From assembly GCF_002261215.1 (NCBI RefSeq), contig NZ_NEVS01000001.1, positions 310,001 through 374,000 of the forward strand: a DNA stretch of 64,000 nucleotides. The letters are read 5' to 3'. Shown one piece after another: positions 1-9,893 of the stretch. The DNA is from Bordetella genomosp. 11 (GTDB taxonomy: Bacteria > Pseudomonadota > Gammaproteobacteria > Burkholderiales > Burkholderiaceae_B). Numbering within the stretch: the first letter of the stretch is position 1; every line of letters begins with the position of its first letter. The notes under the pieces were generated by a model that saw nothing but the letters and a program-made list of their open reading frames with translations, was not told where the DNA came from and searched no databases. The position numbers and the translations under genes were made by a program.

Positions 1-379
1 TCCGACGCCGCCGGAGCTCGATGCGCCGGACGCTGCCGCGCAGGAGGCATCGCTCGCCGGACCTGGCGATGACGGCGGCGAGGACGACACCGTGCCGCAG
101 GCCTGGGACGGTCCGGACGGCGACGGTATTCCGGCCCTGCTGGCTGCGCCCGCCGGGCAGGCCGCGCGCAAAGTGTACGAAGGGGCGGCGGAACAGCGCG
201 GCGAGGTGGATGGCAGCCCGTATCTGCGCGCCGTGTACCCCGACTTCGCGTCACTGGCGCGCAGCGGCGAGTTCTTCGCGCTGGCGCAAGGCTGGCTGCG
301 GCTGATGCGCGCCTCGCTATATGCCGACCGCAACAAGGGCAAGACCACCGCCGCCGGCCAGGAGACCGACCATGCCTGA
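1..379 (+). CDS. recC: RecC, exodeoxyribonuclease V gamma subunit, C-terminal end
   Basis: Only the last 125 or so residues are inside the window. The frame is open at the left edge and ends with TGA at 377-379. After an acidic, Gly-rich linker comes an A-R-K-V-Y-E-G segment and then SPYLRAVYPDF, both typical of the RecC tail. RecC recognises Chi and splits the DNA duplex within the RecBCD complex. The stop overlaps the recB start (ATG 372), so recC, recB and recD form a translationally coupled operon. The identification rests mainly on this order and on the tail motifs. It could not be checked against the missing N-terminal part. Confidence 0.85.
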   Translation, partial: PTPPELDAPDAAAQEASLAGPGDDGGEDDTVPQAWDGPDGDGIPALLAAPAGQAARKVYEGAAEQRGEVDGSPYLRAVYPDFASLARSGEFFALAQGWLRLMRASLYADRNKGKTTAAGQETDHA

Positions 380-3300
380 ATCCGGCCGCCGCGCGGGCAA
401 GGCGACGCAGGGCAAGGATGTGCCGGCGACGCCACTGGATGTGCTGCGCTTTCCGCTGCATGGCAGCCGGCTGATCGAAGCCAGCGCCGGGACCGGCAAG
501 ACCTTCACCATCGCGACCTTGTACGTGCGGCTGGTGCTGGGGCATGGCGGCGACGCGGGTTTCGAACGCCCCCTGATGCCGCCGCAGATCCTGGTCGTGA
601 CATTCACCGAGGCCGCCACGCAGGAACTGCGCGACCGCATACGCGCGCGGCTGGCGGAAGCGGCCGCGTACTTCCTGGCCGATCCCGATCGCGTGGCGCC
701 GCGCGCGCCCGGCGAGGATCCGTTGCACGACCTGCGCGCCGACTATCCCGTGGACAGCTGGACGGCCTGCGCCCGCAAGCTCCAGCTCGCCGGCGAGTGG
801 ATGGACGAGGCAGCCGTCTCCACCATCCACGGCTGGTGCAATCGCATGCTGCGCGAACATGCATTCGACAGCAACAGCCTGTTCCAGCAAACCCTGGAGG
901 AGAACGCCGCGCCGCTGATGGCGGAAGTGGTGCGCGACTACTGGCGTGCGCATATCGCGCCGCTGGATGCGATATCCGCGGCGGAGGTGCGCGCCTGGTG
1001 GCCCGGGCCGGACGAGCTGCAGGCGCAATTGATGCCGGTGCTGCGCTTCGCGCCCGAACTGAAGGCGCCGCGCGATGACGGATTGGCGCGGCGGCTGGAC
1101 GATGCCGGCGGCGCCGGCGATGGCACGCGCGGCGAACCCGGCGACGAGATGCATGACGGCGCCGCCGCCGTCGCCGATGCAAGCGGCGTGCGCGCCCCGT
1201 GCGATCTGCTGCACATGGCGCGCCGGCATCGCCAGACCGTGCTGGGCGAGCTGAAGCAGCCGTGGCAGGCGTGGCTGCCGGAATTGCGCCAGTTGTTCGA
1301 CGACGGCGTCGCGGCCAAGCGGGTCAACGGCCGCCAGATACAGGCGCGTTATTACCTGGGTTGGCTGGAGAACCTGCGCGCCTGGTGCGAGGACGCGGAC
1401 GCCCGCATCCCGCAACTGAGCGAAACGGCCTGGCTGCGCCTGGGTCCCGGCCTGGACGAAGCCTGGAAGGGCGACCCGCCCGACCATCCGGCCTTCGCGG
1501 CCCTGGCCGAACTGCGCGAACGGACCCGCGCGCTGCCGGAAGCGCGCCACGACGTGCTGCGCCACGCCGCCGATTGGGTCAGCCGCCGCTTTGCCGGCGA
1601 GCAGGCGCAACGGGCGCAAATGAGCTTCGATGCCTTGCTGGACCAGTTGGACGCCGCGCTGGCCGGCCCCGGCGGCGAAGGCCTGGCCGATACGCTGCGC
1701 AAGCAGTTCCCCGTGGCGCTGATCGACGAATTCCAGGATACCGACCCCGTCCAATACCGCATCTTCGACGCCGTGTACCGCGTCGCGGACAACGACGCCG
1801 GTAGCGCCTTGATCCTGATCGGCGATCCCAAGCAGGCGATCTACGGCTTTCGCGGCGCGGACATCTACACCTATCTGCGCGCGCGCGCGGCGGTGGACGG
1901 ACGGCTCTACGTGCTGGGCAGGAACTTCCGTTCCACCCTGCCGATGGTCGATGCCGTGAACCATTGCTTCCTGGCGGCCGAGCAGCGGCACGAGGGCGAA
2001 GGCGCCTTCCTGTTCCGCCGCGGCGACGGCAATCCCGTGCCGTTCATCCCCGTGCACGCCAACGATCGCCCCGATCGCCTGGTCGTGGCGGATGCCGCCA
2101 TGCCGGCGCTGACGATGTGGTGGCTGCCCCAGCCCGAGGACGGCAAAGCCATGGGCACGGGCGCCTATGTAGAGGCCATGGCCGACGTCTGCGCCTGCGA
2201 AGTCGCGCGGCTGTTGACGCTGGGCCAGCAAGGCCGCGCCGGTTTCGCGCCGCGCGGCGCGCTGCCGGCGCCGCCAGCGGACATGACGCCGCTGCGGCCG
2301 GCCGACATCGCCGTGCTGGTCGATACCGGGCGGCAGGCGCGCGCCGTGCGGCGCGCCTTGTCGCGACACGGCGTGCGCAGCGTGTATCTGTCGGAGCGGC
2401 AGTCCGTCTTCGCCAGCGCGCAGGCCGGCGAAATCGAATTCTGGCTGCGCGCCTGCGCGGAACCCGACGATGCCCGCGCCCTGCGCGCGGCCCTGGCCAC
2501 GCCCACGCTGGGCGTGCCGTGGCAGGACCTGGACCGCATCGGCCAGGACGAACTGGAATGGGAGGCGCGCGTCCAGCAATTCCGCGGCTATGCCCGGCTG
2601 TGGCGCGACAAGGGCGTGCTGCCCATGCTGCGTCGTCTGCTCGACGACTTCGGCGTACCCGGCCGCCAATTGGCCCCGGACGCCGGCCCGGATGGCGGCG
2701 ACGGCGAACGCGTGATGACCGACATCCTGCATATCGCGGAACTGCTGCAACAGGCCAGCACGCGGCTGGATGGAGAGCACGCGCTGTTGCGCCATCTGGC
2801 CGAAATGCGCCACGCCGCCGGGCAGGGCGACGAGAACGACGCGCTGACCATCCGCCTGGAAAGCGACGCCGACCTGGTGCGCGTCATCACCGTCCATAAG
2901 TCCAAGGGTCTCGAATATCCGCTGGTATTCCTGCCCTACGCCGCCGCCTTCCGGCCCGTGCGGCCGGATGCGGTGCCGCTGTCCTGGCACGATGAAGACG
3001 GCGCGCTCCGGGTATCGCTGGTGCCCGATGCCGCGGGCCATGCGCGCGCGGACCGCGAGCGCCTGGGCGAGGACCTGCGCAAGCTCTATGTCGCGCTGAC
3101 ACGGGCGCGCTATGCCACCTGGATCGGCGTGGCGCCCGTCGCCAACCTGCAAGCCAGCGCCCTGGGTTATCTGATCGGGCATGGCCTGGCCCCCGAGCCA
3201 TCGTCGCTGCCCGGCACACTGGAAGCCTGGCGCGACGGCCACGCCGACATCGACGTCGCGCAGGCGCCGTCGCCGTCCGGGATCCGCTATCTGCCCGATG

Positions 3301-4319
3301 TCGCGACAGCGCCCTCCGGCCACGCGCGCACGATGCGGCGCGGGGTGCGCGATCCCTGGTGGATCGCCAGTTATTCCTCGCTGCGTACCGCGCGCGGCGC
3401 CGGCGCGCCGGAAACCGAGCCCGAGACCGCCCGCGAGGATGTCTTCCTCGAAACCGCCGGCACCGACACCGCGCCCGAGGCCGTGGACGATGCGGGCGAC
3501 GCGCCGGCGCAGCCGGCCCCATCCGCTTCGCGGACCTCCGGGCCGGGCGGCGGCGCGGGCCCGCTGCACGCCTTTCCATCGGGGGCCCAGGCGGGGACCT
3601 TCTTTCACGAGCTGCTCGAATGGGCCGCCGCGCAGGGCTTCGGCACGATCGCCGGCAAGCCGGACATCGTCCGCGATGCCGTGGCGCGCCGCTGCCAGGT
3701 GCGCAATTGGTCCGCCTGGACCGAACCGCTTACCGCGTGGCTGCTGGATGCGGTCGAGCGGCCCATGATGCTGCCCGGCCTGCCCGACGGCCAGGTCGTT
3801 GGCGTGGCGCTGGCCGAACTGGCGGACTACATCTCCGAAATGGAATTCTGGCTGGGCGCCGACAATGTCGACGTGGCCGAGCTCGATCGCATCGTGCGCG
3901 CGTATACGCTGGACGGCGCGCCCCGGCCGGTCCTGGAGCCCACCCGCATCAACGGGATGCTGAAGGGCTTCATCGATCTGGTTTTCGAACACCAGGGCCG
4001 CTATTACGTGCTGGACTACAAATCCAACCGGCTCGGCGAAGACGATGCCGCCTACACGCGAACGGCAATGCGCGGGGCCATCATCGGCCATCGCTACGAG
4101 CTGCAGTACGCGTTGTATCTGTTCGCCCTGCATCGCCTGCTGCGCTCGCGCCTGCCCGATTACGATTACGACCGCCATGTCGGCGGCGCGGCGTATGTGT
4201 TCCTGCGCGGCATGCGGGCCCCCGATGGCGGCGTGTTCGCCGAACGGCCGCCCGCCGCGATGATGCACGCCCTCGATCGCCTGTTCGCCACGGCGCGCGC
4301 GCGCGAGGAGGCTGCCTGA
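372..4319 (+). CDS. recB: RecB, exodeoxyribonuclease V beta subunit (helicase-nuclease)
   Basis: A 1315-residue UvrD-type 3'-5' helicase with a C-terminal RecB nuclease domain, the motor and nuclease of RecBCD. It processes double-strand breaks for RecA loading. Visible motifs: Walker A EASAGTGKTFTI at residues 36-47, Walker B LIDEFQDTDP near 450, motif III/IV LIGDPKQAIYGFRGAD near 481, motif V/VI HKSKGLEYPLVF near 840 and LYVALTRARY near 906, and the nuclease motif VLDYKSN near 1213. It is longer than E. coli RecB (1180 aa); extra low-complexity Ala/Gly/Asp-rich stretches near residues 235-280 and 1010-1070 account for much of that. ATG 372 was chosen because it overlaps the recC stop and places Walker A near the N-terminus, as in the family. 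The gene ends in TGATG shared with recD. Confidence 0.96.
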   Translation: MPESGRRAGKATQGKDVPATPLDVLRFPLHGSRLIEASAGTGKTFTIATLYVRLVLGHGGDAGFERPLMPPQILVVTFTEAATQELRDRIRARLAEAAAYFLADPDRVAPRAPGEDPLHDLRADYPVDSWTACARKLQLAGEWMDEAAVSTIHGWCNRMLREHAFDSNSLFQQTLEENAAPLMAEVVRDYWRAHIAPLDAISAAEVRAWWPGPDELQAQLMPVLRFAPELKAPRDDGLARRLDDAGGAGDGTRGEPGDEMHDGAAAVADASGVRAPCDLLHMARRHRQTVLGELKQPWQAWLPELRQLFDDGVAAKRVNGRQIQARYYLGWLENLRAWCEDADARIPQLSETAWLRLGPGLDEAWKGDPPDHPAFAALAELRERTRALPEARHDVLRHAADWVSRRFAGEQAQRAQMSFDALLDQLDAALAGPGGEGLADTLRKQFPVALIDEFQDTDPVQYRIFDAVYRVADNDAGSALILIGDPKQAIYGFRGADIYTYLRARAAVDGRLYVLGRNFRSTLPMVDAVNHCFLAAEQRHEGEGAFLFRRGDGNPVPFIPVHANDRPDRLVVADAAMPALTMWWLPQPEDGKAMGTGAYVEAMADVCACEVARLLTLGQQGRAGFAPRGALPAPPADMTPLRPADIAVLVDTGRQARAVRRALSRHGVRSVYLSERQSVFASAQAGEIEFWLRACAEPDDARALRAALATPTLGVPWQDLDRIGQDELEWEARVQQFRGYARLWRDKGVLPMLRRLLDDFGVPGRQLAPDAGPDGGDGERVMTDILHIAELLQQASTRLDGEHALLRHLAEMRHAAGQGDENDALTIRLESDADLVRVITVHKSKGLEYPLVFLPYAAAFRPVRPDAVPLSWHDEDGALRVSLVPDAAGHARADRERLGEDLRKLYVALTRARYATWIGVAPVANLQASALGYLIGHGLAPEPSSLPGTLEAWRDGHADIDVAQAPSPSGIRYLPDVATAPSGHARTMRRGVRDPWWIASYSSLRTARGAGAPETEPETAREDVFLETAGTDTAPEAVDDAGDAPAQPAPSASRTSGPGGGAGPLHAFPSGAQAGTFFHELLEWAAAQGFGTIAGKPDIVRDAVARRCQVRNWSAWTEPLTAWLLDAVERPMMLPGLPDGQVVGVALAELADYISEMEFWLGADNVDVAELDRIVRAYTLDGAPRPVLEPTRINGMLKGFIDLVFEHQGRYYVLDYKSNRLGEDDAAYTRTAMRGAIIGHRYELQYALYLFALHRLLRSRLPDYDYDRHVGGAAYVFLRGMRAPDGGVFAERPPAAMMHALDRLFATARAREEAA

Positions 4320-6559
4320 TGTTCCTGTCGACGATCGCGGATACCCCGGCCATGGCGGACGACGCGCGCCGCGACCTGCTCGGCCTGATGGACGCGTGGG
4401 CGGCGCATGCGTGGATACGCCCCATCGATGTCGTCTTCGCCCGCTTCCTGTGGGAAGAGGTGCCCGATGCGCCGCCGCTGGCCATCCTGGGCGCGCTGCT
4501 CGCCAGCCACCAGCTGGCGCACGGCCATGCCTGCCTGGACCTGGGCGCGGCGCTGGAAGACCCCGAAATGACGCTGGCGCTGCCGCCGGAAGGCGCCGAC
4601 CTGTCCGCCTCCGATGCGCCGCTGCGTTCGCCCGCGAGTCTGCTGGCCCACGTCTCGCTCGCGCGCTGGCTGGCGGCGCTGGACGTGCCGCAACTGGTCG
4701 GGCGCGGGCCGGGCGGCACGCCGCTGGTGCTGGTCGAGCGCCGCCTCTATTTGCGGCGCTGCTGGCAATACGAGCAGGACATCAACGCCGGCATCGCGGC
4801 GCGGCTGGCGCGCAACTCCGGTCTGCAGGCGGCGTTGCCGCCGTCGCGCCTGCGCGCCATGCTGGACGCCTTGTTTCCGCGCGACACGGCCGGCGGCCTG
4901 GCGCCGGGCACCGATTGGCAGAAGATCGCCTGCGCCACCGCTGCCCGCAGCGCGTTCACCATCATTACCGGCGGCCCGGGCACCGGCAAGACGACCACGG
5001 TGGTCAAGGTGCTCGCCGTGTTGCAGGCGCTGGCACTGCGCGGGATGGCGCCCGCCGGCACGGCCGCCGACGCGCCGGACGATGCCCCGGCGGCCGGCGA
5101 GCCGCGGCCCTTGCGCATCCGGTTGGCCGCGCCTACCGGCAAGGCGGCGGCGCGCCTGAGCGAATCCATCGCGGGCGCGGTGTCGCGCCTGCCGATCGGC
5201 GATCTGCCGGATGGCGCGGCCGTGCGGCAGGCGATCCCCACGAGCGTATCGACGCTGCATCGCCTGTTGGGCAGCCGCCCAGGCTCGCGCAAGTTTCGGC
5301 ACGACGCCGAGCATCCTCTCGCGCTCGACGTGCTGGTCGTCGACGAGGCGTCGATGATCGACCTGGAAACCATGGCGGCCCTGCTGCAGGCGCTGCCGGC
5401 GCGGGGACGGCTGATCCTGCTGGGCGACAAGGACCAGCTGGCCTCGGTGGAGGCCGGCGCCGTGCTGGCCGATCTGTGCCGCGAGGCGCACGCCGGACGC
5501 TACACGTCCGACACGCGCGACTGGCTGGAGCAGGTCAGCGGCGAGCGCATCGACGCGGACCTGCTCGACGATGCCGCCGGCACGCCTCTGGACCAGGCCA
5601 TCGTCATGCTGCGCCATAGCCACCGTTTCGCCGCCGACAGCGGCATCGGGCGCCTGGCGTCCGCCATCAACGCCGGCAACCGGCAGGCCGTGGCGCGATT
5701 CTGGCGCCAGCCACACGCCGGCGTGACGCGGCTGGCCGGCCGCGAATGCGAACGCGACTTCGCCGCGCTGGTCCTGGATGGCCAGGCCCGCACGGAACTC
5801 GAGCTGGCGATGATGGGCGACCCCGCCGGCCATGGCCTGGCCGCTTCCGGCCCGGACGAGGGCCGCACCGGCGCGCCCGATGGCGGCCTGGACGGGCGCG
5901 GCGATTCCGCGTCGGCGCCCGGCCCGCACGGCTACGCGCGTTATCTGCGCGTGATGCAGGCGCGCCGCCCCGCGCCGGGTGCCGGACAGGAAGACCTGGA
6001 CGATTGGGCCCGGCAGGTCCTGCGATCCCACGGTGCCTTCCAGTTGCTGACCACGCTGCGCCAGGGCCCCTGGGGCGTGGATGGCTTGAATCGCCGCGTG
6101 GCGCGGCTGTTGCACGAGCATGGGTTGATCGACGCCACGGACGGCTGGTACGCCGGCCGGCCGGTGCTGGTGACGCGCAACGATTACGCGCTGGGGCTGA
6201 TGAACGGCGACATCGGCATCACGCTGGCGTTGCCGGTGGGGGCCGGGCAGGCGCCGGTCCTGCGCGTGGCCTTCCCCATGACGGACGGCAGCGGCCGGGT
6301 CAAATGGGTGCTGCCCAGCCGGTTGCAGGCCGTCGAAACCGTGTTCGCGCTGACCGTGCACAAGTCGCAGGGGTCGGAGTTCGACCATGCCGCCGTGGTG
6401 CTGCCCGAGCGCATCAGCCCCATCCTGACCCGCGAACTGCTTTACACCGGCATTACGCGGGCACGCGCCTTCCTGACATTGCTCAGCCCGGGTGGAGACC
6501 ACGTGCTGGAGCAAGGTATCGCGCGCCAGGTGCGGCGCGCCAGCGGCCTGCTGGCATAA
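4319..6559 (+). CDS. recD: RecD, exodeoxyribonuclease V alpha subunit (5'-3' helicase)
   Basis: A 746-residue SF1B helicase, the fast motor of RecBCD. Walker A GGPGTGKTTT lies near residue 217, Walker B VVDEASMIDL near 340, a PTGKAAARL element near 275, and the C-terminal motif HKSQGSEFDH near 680, followed by the LYTGITRAR motif VI. E. coli RecD has 608 residues. A Gly/Asp/Ala-rich insert near 500-540 looks like a species-specific linker. The ATG shares bases with the recB stop (TGATG at 4317-4321), which fixes the start. The downstream convergent gene is a histidine kinase, so the rec operon ends here. No clear hairpin with a T-run is visible in 6560-6658. Confidence 0.95.
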   Translation: MFLSTIADTPAMADDARRDLLGLMDAWAAHAWIRPIDVVFARFLWEEVPDAPPLAILGALLASHQLAHGHACLDLGAALEDPEMTLALPPEGADLSASDAPLRSPASLLAHVSLARWLAALDVPQLVGRGPGGTPLVLVERRLYLRRCWQYEQDINAGIAARLARNSGLQAALPPSRLRAMLDALFPRDTAGGLAPGTDWQKIACATAARSAFTIITGGPGTGKTTTVVKVLAVLQALALRGMAPAGTAADAPDDAPAAGEPRPLRIRLAAPTGKAAARLSESIAGAVSRLPIGDLPDGAAVRQAIPTSVSTLHRLLGSRPGSRKFRHDAEHPLALDVLVVDEASMIDLETMAALLQALPARGRLILLGDKDQLASVEAGAVLADLCREAHAGRYTSDTRDWLEQVSGERIDADLLDDAAGTPLDQAIVMLRHSHRFAADSGIGRLASAINAGNRQAVARFWRQPHAGVTRLAGRECERDFAALVLDGQARTELELAMMGDPAGHGLAASGPDEGRTGAPDGGLDGRGDSASAPGPHGYARYLRVMQARRPAPGAGQEDLDDWARQVLRSHGAFQLLTTLRQGPWGVDGLNRRVARLLHEHGLIDATDGWYAGRPVLVTRNDYALGLMNGDIGITLALPVGAGQAPVLRVAFPMTDGSGRVKWVLPSRLQAVETVFALTVHKSQGSEFDHAAVVLPERISPILTRELLYTGITRARAFLTLLSPGGDHVLEQGIARQVRRASGLLA

Positions 6560-6658
6560 GCGGGGCGCGCGCCCACGGGCGGCGGCCCGGACCTTCGCCC
6601 TTGCGCGGCAGTTCGTGCGCCTGTCCCTTGCGCGTCGACAGGCCCCGGGATGCCCGCC

Positions 6659-8656
6659 TCAGGGCGCGGGGAACGGCCTGGCGGGCAGCATCGGCACGCG
6701 GTTTTCCAGGCCCAGCGTCTTGACCAGCGCCTCGGCCGAATACGGCTTTTCCAGGAACTCGAAGCCGTGGGTGCCCTGCTCGGCAAGCACGTGGCTGTAG
6801 CCGCTGGTCAGTACGATGCGCAGGTCGGGCCAGCGCCGGCGTGCCCTCGATGCGAGTTCGATGCCGTTCATCCCGGGCATGACGACGTCGGAGAACACCA
6901 CGTCGAAACGGCCGTTGCGGGCATTGAGCAGCGATAGCGCCGATTCCCCGTCGGTGGCCCAGTGCGCCGTCAACCCCAGTTCGTGCAGCAGTCCAAGGGT
7001 GAAGCGCCCGACGGTTTCGTTGTCTTCGACCAGCAGGACCGATATGGGCTTGCCGGTGGAGGGCAGGGCGATGGGCTCGCCGTCGCCGCCGCTGTCGGCC
7101 GCCGCGCCGGCGCGCGCGCAAGGCAGGTACAGCGTGAAGGTGGAACCCTTGCCGGGTTGGGTCTCCACGGCGATTTCGCCGCCCGATTGCTTGGCGAAGC
7201 CGTAGGCCTGGCTCAGTCCCAGCCCGGTGCCCTTGTTCACGGCCTTGGTGGTGAAGAAAGGCTCGAATATCCGCCGCAAGGCGCCGGGCTCGATGCCCGT
7301 GCCCGTGTCGGTCACCGACACCGCGACAAAATCGCCGCTGGCGCCGGAATGGCCGCGCACGGGCGGGATGTGGTCGACCTGGCGCGCCGCGATGGTCAGC
7401 CGCCCGCCGCGCGGCATCGCGTCGCGGGCGTTGATGACGATGTTCAGGATGGCGGTCTCGAACTGGTTCGGATCCGCTTCGATCGGCCGCATGCCTTCCG
7501 GCAGATCCAGTTTCAGCTTGATCGGCGATCCTATCGAGGTATGGATGATCTGCTCCATCCCGCGCAGCCGCACCGGCACGTCGAAGACTTCCGGCATCAG
7601 GGGCTGCTTGCGCGCGAAGGCCAGGAGTTGCCGGGTCAGTTGCGCCGCCTTGCCCGCGGTATCGACGATGGCGTTGATATAGCGCGTCCGCTTTTCTTCG
7701 GACAGCGCGGATCGCCGCAGCAGTTCCGCGGAAGAACGGATGATGGTCAGCAGGTTGTTGAAATCGTGCGCCACGCCGCCCGTGATGCGGCCGATCGCTT
7801 CCATTTTCTGTGCCTGGTTCAGGGCGTCGCGGCTGCGGTCCAGGGCCAGCTGGGCTTCCCGCCGTTCGGTCATATCGCGGGTGATCTTGGCGAAACCGAT
7901 GAAGGTGCCCTGTTCGTCGCGGATGGGATCGAGCACCACGCTGGCCCAGAAGCGCGTGCCATCCTTGCGTATGCGCCAGCCTTCACCCAGGAAACGGCCG
8001 TCGCGCAGGGCGGTCGCCAGCGCGCGCTGCGGCTCGCCGCGGTCGCGGTCTTCCGGCGTATAGAAGTGCGAAAAGTGCTTGCCGATGACCTCGTGCGCCA
8101 TATAGCCCTTGATCGCCTGCGCGCCCGCGTTCCAATTGGTGATCCGGCCGTCCTGGTCCAGCATGTAGATGGCGTAGTCGCGCACGCCCTGCACCAGCAG
8201 CCGGAAGCGCTGCTCGGCGGCGAACAGTTCTTCGTGGGCGCGCTTCTTGTCGCTGATATCGCGCGTGACCTTGGCGTAGCCGATCAACACGCCATGGTCG
8301 TCGAGCACGGGGTCGATCACCACGCTGGTCCAGAAGCGCGTGCCATCCTTGCGCACTCGCCAGCCCTCGGCTTCGTAGATGCCGTTTTCCGCGGCGATGC
8401 GCAAGGCGCGCTGCGGCAGGCCGTCGCGCCGGTCTTCTTCGGTATAGAAGCGCGAAAAATGCTGGCCGATGATCTCGTCCGCGGTATAGCCCTTGAAGCG
8501 TTGGGCGCCGGTATTCCAGCTGACGATGTATCCATCCGTATCGAGCAGGTAGATCGCATAGTCACGGATGGCGCGCAGCATCAATTCTGTGCGGCGCTGA
8601 AGGCTAAGGGCCTGCAGGGGCGAGCCCGGCGGATTCAGTGAGTTGGGATCGTTCAT
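6659..8656 (-). CDS. PAS-PAS hybrid sensor histidine kinase with receiver domain
   Basis: A 665-residue protein with no predicted membrane segment, so probably a cytoplasmic sensor. Two similar PAS/PAC units (about residues 25-135 and 150-265) share the R-D-Y-A-I-Y start and the KGY...IG.HFS.FYT.ED pattern, suggesting internal duplication. A HisKA domain follows with phosphoacceptor motif GGVAHDFNNLLTI near residue 295. The HATPase domain has N box NIVINARDAM, G1 DTGTGIEP and G2 GTGLGLSQAYG. A C-terminal receiver carries VLLVEDNE and SDVVMPGMNG, whose Asp is the phosphoacceptor. The HFN family motif resembles FixL/NtrB-type kinases. No haem or flavin ligand can be assigned. ATG 8656 was chosen for the upstream AGAGAG; an in-frame ATG exists at 8692. 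No separate response regulator is adjacent, so the output partner is unknown. Confidence 0.9.
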   Translation of the reverse strand: MNDPNSLNPPGSPLQALSLQRRTELMLRAIRDYAIYLLDTDGYIVSWNTGAQRFKGYTADEIIGQHFSRFYTEEDRRDGLPQRALRIAAENGIYEAEGWRVRKDGTRFWTSVVIDPVLDDHGVLIGYAKVTRDISDKKRAHEELFAAEQRFRLLVQGVRDYAIYMLDQDGRITNWNAGAQAIKGYMAHEVIGKHFSHFYTPEDRDRGEPQRALATALRDGRFLGEGWRIRKDGTRFWASVVLDPIRDEQGTFIGFAKITRDMTERREAQLALDRSRDALNQAQKMEAIGRITGGVAHDFNNLLTIIRSSAELLRRSALSEEKRTRYINAIVDTAGKAAQLTRQLLAFARKQPLMPEVFDVPVRLRGMEQIIHTSIGSPIKLKLDLPEGMRPIEADPNQFETAILNIVINARDAMPRGGRLTIAARQVDHIPPVRGHSGASGDFVAVSVTDTGTGIEPGALRRIFEPFFTTKAVNKGTGLGLSQAYGFAKQSGGEIAVETQPGKGSTFTLYLPCARAGAAADSGGDGEPIALPSTGKPISVLLVEDNETVGRFTLGLLHELGLTAHWATDGESALSLLNARNGRFDVVFSDVVMPGMNGIELASRARRRWPDLRIVLTSGYSHVLAEQGTHGFEFLEKPYSAEALVKTLGLENRVPMLPARPFPAP

Positions 8657-8764
8657 GGCGCTCTCTGGGGCCTTCGTGGCTTGGGACTGCACGGCCGCAT
8701 CCGGCTTTGCCTGGGGCCGTGGCGACGGCGGGATACCACAAGGATATAGGGGCGTAGTCTATCC

Positions 8765-9697
8765 TCAAAGCGGGGAAAAATCTGGCGCATGGTAGAGCAG
8801 CGGCGCGGCATGTTCGGCGATGTATTGCCGCAGCCACCCGTGCCCGGGGTCCTCCTGGTGGCGTTCGTGCCAATACAGCGACACCGACAGCTTCGGCAGC
8901 TTCAGGGGAACGTCCAGCACGGCCAGGCCCACCGCGCGCGGCGCCGCCTTGGCCACGCTCATGGGCACGGTGCATATCAGGTCCGAGGCCGCCACCACGT
9001 AGGGGCCCACGAGGTAGCTGGACAGCGTGGCGGCCACGGTGCGTTCGCGGCCCATCGCGCGCAGCATGCGATCGATGGCGCTGCTGAAGTGGCCGGTATG
9101 CGCGGCCAGGTCGACGTGCGGATAGCGCAGGTAGGCATCGAGGTTCCAGCGCCGGCGCAGGCAGGGATGCTGTTCGCGCACGATGCAGACCGCGGGTTCG
9201 TCGTACAGGAAGCGGGCGCGCAGGTTCTGCGACGGATCGGGAAAATAGCCCGCCAGCAACTCGACGTGGTTCGTCTCCAGCATGCTCAGGCCGTGCTGCA
9301 GGCGGGCCGGCATCACGCGCAGCTGCAGGTGCGGCGCCTCCCGCGCCAGCCCGGGCAGCACGCGCGGCATCAGCGTGAACTGCATGTAGTCGGTCGCGTA
9401 CAGCGAAAACGTGCGCGCCGTGACACGGGGGTCGAATGCCTCGCGCGGGCCGGTGGCACGCTGCCAGCGCGCCAGCAGCGGCTGGAACTCCTGGTGCAGC
9501 GCCAGCGCCTGCGGCGTCGGTTGCCACTGGCTGCCGTCGCGCTCCAGCAGGGGATCGTTGAATAGCTTGCGCAGGCGGCTCAGCGCCGCGCTCATGGCCG
9601 GCTGGCTGACGCCGACGTGTTCCGCCGCCCGCGAGATCGTCCGCCATGTCATCAGCGCGTCGAAATGGATGAGCAGGTTCAGGTCCGGGGATTTCAT
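8765..9697 (-). CDS. LysR-type transcriptional regulator, NodD-like subfamily
   Basis: A 310-residue LTTR. The winged HTH is at the N-terminus (about residues 5-62, with FDALMTWRTISRAAEHVGVS and LSRLRKLFNDPLLER), and the effector-binding domain fills the rest. The LNLLIHFDAL beginning is characteristic of the NodD/SyrM-type branch. The gene diverges from the Bug receptor and hyuAB operon, with an ATC-N9-GAT box in the 196-bp gap. The simplest reading is that it controls that operon in response to a hydantoin-like or organic-acid inducer. ATG 9697 is the start that places the HTH at the N-terminus; the long open frame further upstream runs into the neighbouring promoter. Confidence 0.92.
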   Translation of the reverse strand: MKSPDLNLLIHFDALMTWRTISRAAEHVGVSQPAMSAALSRLRKLFNDPLLERDGSQWQPTPQALALHQEFQPLLARWQRATGPREAFDPRVTARTFSLYATDYMQFTLMPRVLPGLAREAPHLQLRVMPARLQHGLSMLETNHVELLAGYFPDPSQNLRARFLYDEPAVCIVREQHPCLRRRWNLDAYLRYPHVDLAAHTGHFSSAIDRMLRAMGRERTVAATLSSYLVGPYVVAASDLICTVPMSVAKAAPRAVGLAVLDVPLKLPKLSVSLYWHERHQEDPGHGWLRQYIAEHAAPLLYHAPDFSPL

Positions 9698-9748
9698 GGG
9701 CGCGTCGTCGGATCGATGGGGCCGGGCCCCGGGGCACCGCACTGCGGC

Positions 9749-9763
9749 ATCAATGCGATTGAT
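9749..9763. promoter_or_regulatory. Candidate LysR/NodD-type operator
   Basis: ATCAATGCGATTGAT is a perfect 6-bp inverted repeat with a 3-bp spacer. It fits both the general LTTR rule T-N11-A (T9750, A9762) and the NodD half-site ATC-N9-GAT. It lies 52 bp upstream of the LysR gene start and about 130 bp upstream of the Bug receptor, as expected for a site controlling both. A short AT-rich stretch (ATATCACTATAAAT) directly follows and may hold a -10 element. Confidence 0.55.
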
Positions 9764-9893
9764 ATCACTATAAATGGAAATGACTGCCGTCCGCGTCCGG
9801 CCCGGCCTAGGATTTCCCCTGCAGGACACAGCGCCCGGATTCCGGCGGACCACGATCCGCGCCCGGGCAACCACGGACAAGGGGAATAGATAC

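Noticed and set aside
4166-6514. A 782-codon open frame on the minus strand opposite recD
   Set aside because: It is composed of His/Gln/Arg/Gly-rich translation typical of the antisense of GC-rich genes and overlaps a clear RecD gene along its whole length.
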